9,530 bases of DNA from Pelotomaculum sp. UBA4789 (GTDB lineage: Bacteria > Bacillota > Desulfotomaculia > Desulfotomaculales > Pelotomaculaceae): positions 1 to 9,530 of the forward strand of contig DHGV01000096.1 in assembly GCA_002402945.1 (NCBI GenBank). The letters run 5' to 3'. A model generated the notes under the pieces. It had not been told where the DNA came from. It saw only the letters and a list, made by a program, of their open reading frames with translations, and did no database searches. The stretch's first letter is position 1, and every line of letters starts with the position of its first letter. The translations under genes were made by a program, and so were the position numbers. This document shows, in pieces, positions 6,842-9,530 of the stretch.

Positions 6842-6877
6842 ATGAGTTTTTAGAAATCAAGAAATCAAAAAACTCAT
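6842..6877. repeat. Inverted repeat whose loop is a tandem 8-base repeat
   Basis: ATGAGTTTTT (6842-6851) and AAAAACTCAT (6868-6877) are perfect 10-base inverted arms. The 16 bases between them are exactly two copies of AGAAATCA. It begins five bases after the nrdJ stop. It could be a weak terminator, but the stem is A/T rich and no T run follows on the plus strand, so I list it as a repeat. Confidence 0.65.
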
Positions 6878-6952
6878 TCTTGAAGAAGTGAACAAAAAAG
6901 TTTATTTTCATAGCGCACAACATACTTGTAAGATTTTAAGGGGGTTTAACCT

Positions 6953-7843
6953 ATGGATCCTAACCAGTTTACTATTGACGGACTCTACAAGGCTTTTGAA
7001 GAGCAGGGATACATCTGTGAGAAAAGCCTTGTGGTGACGGTCTTTCTTGCGCTGAAACTGGGCAAGCCGCTGCTCGTGGAAGGAGCTCCCGGAGTGGGTA
7101 AGACGGAAATAGGCAAGGTGCTGAGCCGGGTTTTTGATGCGCAATTGATCCGACTGCAGTGTTACGAGGGCCTGGACGAAAACAAAGCCCTCTATGAGTG
7201 GAATTATCAAAAGCAGCTTTTAAGGATCCAGCTGCAGAAGGAAGGTTTTAGCTCCGACATGGCTGAGCGGGATCTCTTCAGCGCTGAATATCTGCTGGAA
7301 AGACCTCTCTTGAAGACCATCAGATCTGAAAAACCGGTTGTTTTACTGATCGATGAAGTAGATAAGGTTGAGGAAGAATTTGAGGCGTTCCTTTTTGAGC
7401 TCCTGTCAGATTTTCAGGTTTCCATACCTGAATTGGGTACCATTACCGCCAGGCAAATTCCTATGGTGGTCCTGACCAGCAACAGGGAGCGGGATATTTC
7501 TGACGGTTTAAAACGCCGTTGCGTGTACCTGTTCATTGATTATCCTACAGTGGAAAAGGAAGTGCGCATACTGCAGGTTAAGGCGCCGGAGGCAGGTGAA
7601 AGGCTATCACGGGAGGTGGCCAGGGCGATAAATCTGATCAGGGCGAACGAAGCGATAGGGAAAAAGCCTGCGATTTCTGAATCTATTGACTGGGCCAGAG
7701 CGCTGGTGGCCCTTGGGGCCGAATCTTTAAGCCAGGAAGCGGTAAAACATACACTGAATATTGTTTTAAAAAATAAAGAAGATATTGAGGCCATTGTGCG
7801 GGAGGTAGGGGTAAAGGCGCTGGCCGCCGCCCCAAAAGCATGA
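6953..7843 (+). CDS. MoxR-type AAA+ ATPase (CoxD-like)
   Basis: This ATPase should work as a ring-forming chaperone that, with the VWA protein encoded next to it, remodels or inserts cofactors into a partner enzyme. Walker A is GAPGVGKT (44-51), Walker B VVLLIDE (129-135), sensor 1 includes Asn177 in LTSNRERD, and DGLKRRC (184-190) carries the arginine-finger candidates. The C-terminal helical lid follows to residue 296. The length and the missing transmembrane or signal segments fit cytoplasmic MoxR proteins of the CoxD/MRP type. AAGGGGG (6938-6944) precedes the ATG by 8 bases. The stop overlaps the next start as ATGA. CoxD acts in assembling the Mo/Cu centre of aerobic CO dehydrogenase, but related pairs (NorQ/NorD, CbbQ/CbbO) serve other enzymes, so the client here is open. 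Confidence 0.9.
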   Translation: MDPNQFTIDGLYKAFEEQGYICEKSLVVTVFLALKLGKPLLVEGAPGVGKTEIGKVLSRVFDAQLIRLQCYEGLDENKALYEWNYQKQLLRIQLQKEGFSSDMAERDLFSAEYLLERPLLKTIRSEKPVVLLIDEVDKVEEEFEAFLFELLSDFQVSIPELGTITARQIPMVVLTSNRERDISDGLKRRCVYLFIDYPTVEKEVRILQVKAPEAGERLSREVARAINLIRANEAIGKKPAISESIDWARALVALGAESLSQEAVKHTLNIVLKNKEDIEAIVREVGVKALAAAPKA

Positions 7844-9255
7844 AAAACAATACACCTGATCCTTTATTGAGCAGATTGGTCGAGTTCATCCACAGTCTCA
7901 GGCGGCGGGGTATCCGAATAAGTGTTTCGGAAACCATGGACGCGCTTAATGCCCTGTCACAGGTGGATTTCATAGACCAGGATCAGGTTAAGATAGCTTT
8001 AAGCGCCACACTGGTAAAAAACCAGCATGACCGGAAGGTTTTCGATAAGGCTTATAATGAATATTTTTCACCGCCCGGGATCGGGATGCAGGGGCCTGAT
8101 CAAAGGGGTGAAGGGTATGCCGACGCTGGCAGCCGGCCTGAGGAAGCCGGAGGCGGGCCGGTGAGCGCAAAAAAAGAGAGTGACCGGGACTGGGGTAAGG
8201 AATTTCTTGATCACGCCAGGCAGTCTGTTGAACAAAACGAGAGAATGTCAATTAAGCCCGGCTGGACGAAGAGACAGAAAAACCAGTTCATTGAAACGAT
8301 CACGCGGATGCAGGGTGACAGACAGAGCGACGGCACGTCAGCGCCCCTGGCTAAGAAAACAGGGAACTCCCTGGAGCAATGGCATGAAGAGGTGAAAAAG
8401 CAGGTAGAGCAAAACGGACCTTCCGGCAGCCGGCCTGTCAGCTCAGTTGTCAAGGAAGATCTCGATAAAACTTTTGTTTCACTGGCGCCCGGATCAGGCG
8501 CTAAAAGCGACAGCGAATCCATCCTGCACGAGGACATGAAAAAGATTGCCGAAAAGGACTTTCCCCGGGTGGCCCTGTTAATCAAGAAGCTGTCACGGCG
8601 CCTGGCCACACGTATTTCCAGGCGGTATCTGAAGAGGCGCAGGCGGGGAAGGCTGGACATCAGGCGCACAATCCGGAAAAACATCAGCTTCGGCGGGGCT
8701 TTAATCGATCTGAAATTTCACTCCAAAAAAGTACAAAAGCCGCGTATTGTTTTGATTTGTGACGTGTCCGGCTCGATGGCCCGCTACGCGGTTTTTGTGA
8801 TCCAGTTTATTTTCGGCCTGTCAAAAGTGGTCAAAGGGATAGAAAGCTTTGTCTTTTCAGAGGATCTGGAAAGAGTAACACCTTATTTCCGAAAAGGGGA
8901 AGGATTTGTCAACACCATGTCAGCGCTGGTTGAAAAGAGCGGCCAGTGGGGCATGGGAACAAATCTTTTCTATTCACTGGAAACATTTTTAGATAAACAC
9001 CACCGCCTGCTTTCACCATCTGTTTTTGTTCTCATTGTCAGTGATGCGCAAACGATCCAGCCTTTAAAGGCTGCCGCGAGCTTAAAAGAAATAAGGGGCA
9101 GGGTTAAGAACGTAATCTGGCTGAACACACTGCCAAAAGAGGCCTGGTATCAAAACATAGAAGTATATGAGTTTTTGAAATACTGCACCATGTTCGAGTG
9201 TTCAACTCTGGATCAGTTGAATAAAGTATTGAGCAGTCAGATGCTTGCCGTTTAG
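7840..9255 (+). CDS. CoxE-like VWA-domain protein
   Basis: This is the partner of the preceding MoxR ATPase and probably the adaptor that recognises the client enzyme. The N-terminal 70 residues (FIHSLRRRGIRISVSETMDA, then NALSQVDFIDQDQVKIALSATL in two adjoining stretches) match the start of CoxE-type proteins. Residues about 80-260 are charged and low in hydrophobics, probably a flexible linker, followed by a strongly basic stretch (SRRLATRISRRYLKRRRRGR). The C-terminal VWA domain (about 300-465) has a complete metal-ion-dependent adhesion site: Asp308, Ser310 and Ser312 in DVSGSM, Thr374 in GMGTN and Asp402 in VSDAQ. The ATG overlaps the ATPase stop (ATGA), and there is no well-placed ribosome binding site, so translation is likely coupled. 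No signal or membrane segment is seen. The family assignment is firm; the client is not known. Confidence 0.88.
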   Translation: MKNNTPDPLLSRLVEFIHSLRRRGIRISVSETMDALNALSQVDFIDQDQVKIALSATLVKNQHDRKVFDKAYNEYFSPPGIGMQGPDQRGEGYADAGSRPEEAGGGPVSAKKESDRDWGKEFLDHARQSVEQNERMSIKPGWTKRQKNQFIETITRMQGDRQSDGTSAPLAKKTGNSLEQWHEEVKKQVEQNGPSGSRPVSSVVKEDLDKTFVSLAPGSGAKSDSESILHEDMKKIAEKDFPRVALLIKKLSRRLATRISRRYLKRRRRGRLDIRRTIRKNISFGGALIDLKFHSKKVQKPRIVLICDVSGSMARYAVFVIQFIFGLSKVVKGIESFVFSEDLERVTPYFRKGEGFVNTMSALVEKSGQWGMGTNLFYSLETFLDKHHRLLSPSVFVLIVSDAQTIQPLKAAASLKEIRGRVKNVIWLNTLPKEAWYQNIEVYEFLKYCTMFECSTLDQLNKVLSSQMLAV

Positions 9256-9312
9256 TTCCCTGTCACAATCATTTACTTGCGCTTTCAGTCAAAAATTTTA
9301 GCAAGATATTAC

Positions 9313-9347
9313 TTGTATCTTGTGTTGTTAAGGTGTATAGTTATAGT
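9313..9347 (+). promoter_or_regulatory. Probable cold-shock gene promoter
   Basis: TTGTAT (9313-9318) and TATAGT (9336-9341) are 17 bases apart. A second TATAGT (9342-9347) pairs with TTGTGT (9320-9325) at 16 bases, so two overlapping promoters are possible. The start point would leave a leader of about 45-50 bases before the ATG at 9392, consistent with cold-shock genes. No CspA-type cold box was recognised. Confidence 0.5.
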
Positions 9348-9391
9348 TGTTTGATTAGCCGAAAGGTAAGTTTAGGAGGTAACGTTTAAGC

Positions 9392-9530
9392 ATGCAGGGT
9401 AAGGTAAAATGGTTTAATGCGGGCAAAGGATTTGGTTTTATTGAAACGGAAGAGGGCAAAGATGTTTTTGTGCATTTTTCCTCAATCCAGACTGATGGAT
9501 TCAAGACCCTCGATGAAGGCCAGGACGTAG
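9392..9530 (+). CDS. Cold-shock protein (CspA family), 5' part
   Basis: The first 46 codons of a small single-stranded nucleic-acid-binding protein are present; the gene runs off the right edge. The sequence begins MQGKVKWFNAGKGFGFIETE and shows RNP1 (KGFGFI, residues 12-17) and RNP2 (VFVHF, 25-29), with the aromatic residues Trp7, Phe14, Phe16, Phe26, His28 and Phe29 that stack on bases. Family members are about 65-70 residues, so about a third is missing. They act as RNA chaperones that melt secondary structure, often but not always induced by cold. AGGAGG (9374-9379) lies 12 bases before the ATG, a little further than usual. The gene is separated from the upstream VWA gene by 136 bases carrying its own promoter, so it is an independent unit. 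Confidence 0.97.
   Translation, partial: MQGKVKWFNAGKGFGFIETEEGKDVFVHFSSIQTDGFKTLDEGQDV

Noticed and set aside
8211..8684. Long antisense open frame inside the VWA gene
   Set aside because: It mirrors the strongly coding plus-strand frame, has no recognisable domain or ribosome binding site, and is rich in Arg/Ser/Leu as expected of a shadow frame.
9276..9305. Inverted repeat CTTGC...GCAAG after the VWA gene as a terminator
   Set aside because: Five base pairs with a 20-base loop and no T run; likely chance. No convincing terminator was found between the VWA and cold-shock genes.

Overview
The window looks like chromosomal DNA from an anaerobic, spore-former-type Firmicute, most likely a Clostridia/Peptococcaceae relative (Desulfotomaculum or Pelotomaculum type). 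This rests on strong AGGAGG-like ribosome binding sites, an IS1182-type transposase, a MASE3 sensor kinase, a clostridial-type Fe/Mn superoxide dismutase and a B12-dependent class II ribonucleotide reductase. The lineage is an inference from gene style; no phylogenetic marker is present.

Layout. Positions 1 to about 400 hold the 5' part of an IS1182-like transposase gene on the minus strand, with its promoter and a hairpin near the element's end. From 485 to 2784 a two-component system reads on the plus strand: a multi-pass MASE3 histidine kinase and an overlapping OmpR/PhoB-type regulator, closed by a terminator at 2810-2842. A second unit (2934-4161) contains two tandem superoxide-dismutase-fold genes. 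The first is a divergent paralog that keeps the four metal ligands but has lost second-shell residues; the second is a canonical SOD. A strong terminator follows at 4209-4241. Next come a lipoprotein with a DOMON-like domain (4296-4934) and, 51 bases on, nrdJ (4986-6836). A MoxR-type AAA+ ATPase and a CoxE-like VWA protein form a translationally coupled pair (6953-9255). The window ends inside a cold-shock protein gene (9392 onward) with its own promoter and a leader of about 45-50 nt.

How the genes may work together. A redox/oxygen theme runs through the middle: superoxide removal, a possibly haem-binding exported protein, and an oxygen-independent ribonucleotide reductase. The MoxR/VWA pair is the kind of chaperone that remodels or loads metal cofactors into large enzymes, but no client is encoded here. 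All protein genes except the transposase are on the plus strand. No tRNA, rRNA or CRISPR array was seen. The features most worth following up are the divergent SOD paralog and the clientless MoxR/CoxE pair; nothing here clearly amounts to a wholly new multi-gene system.
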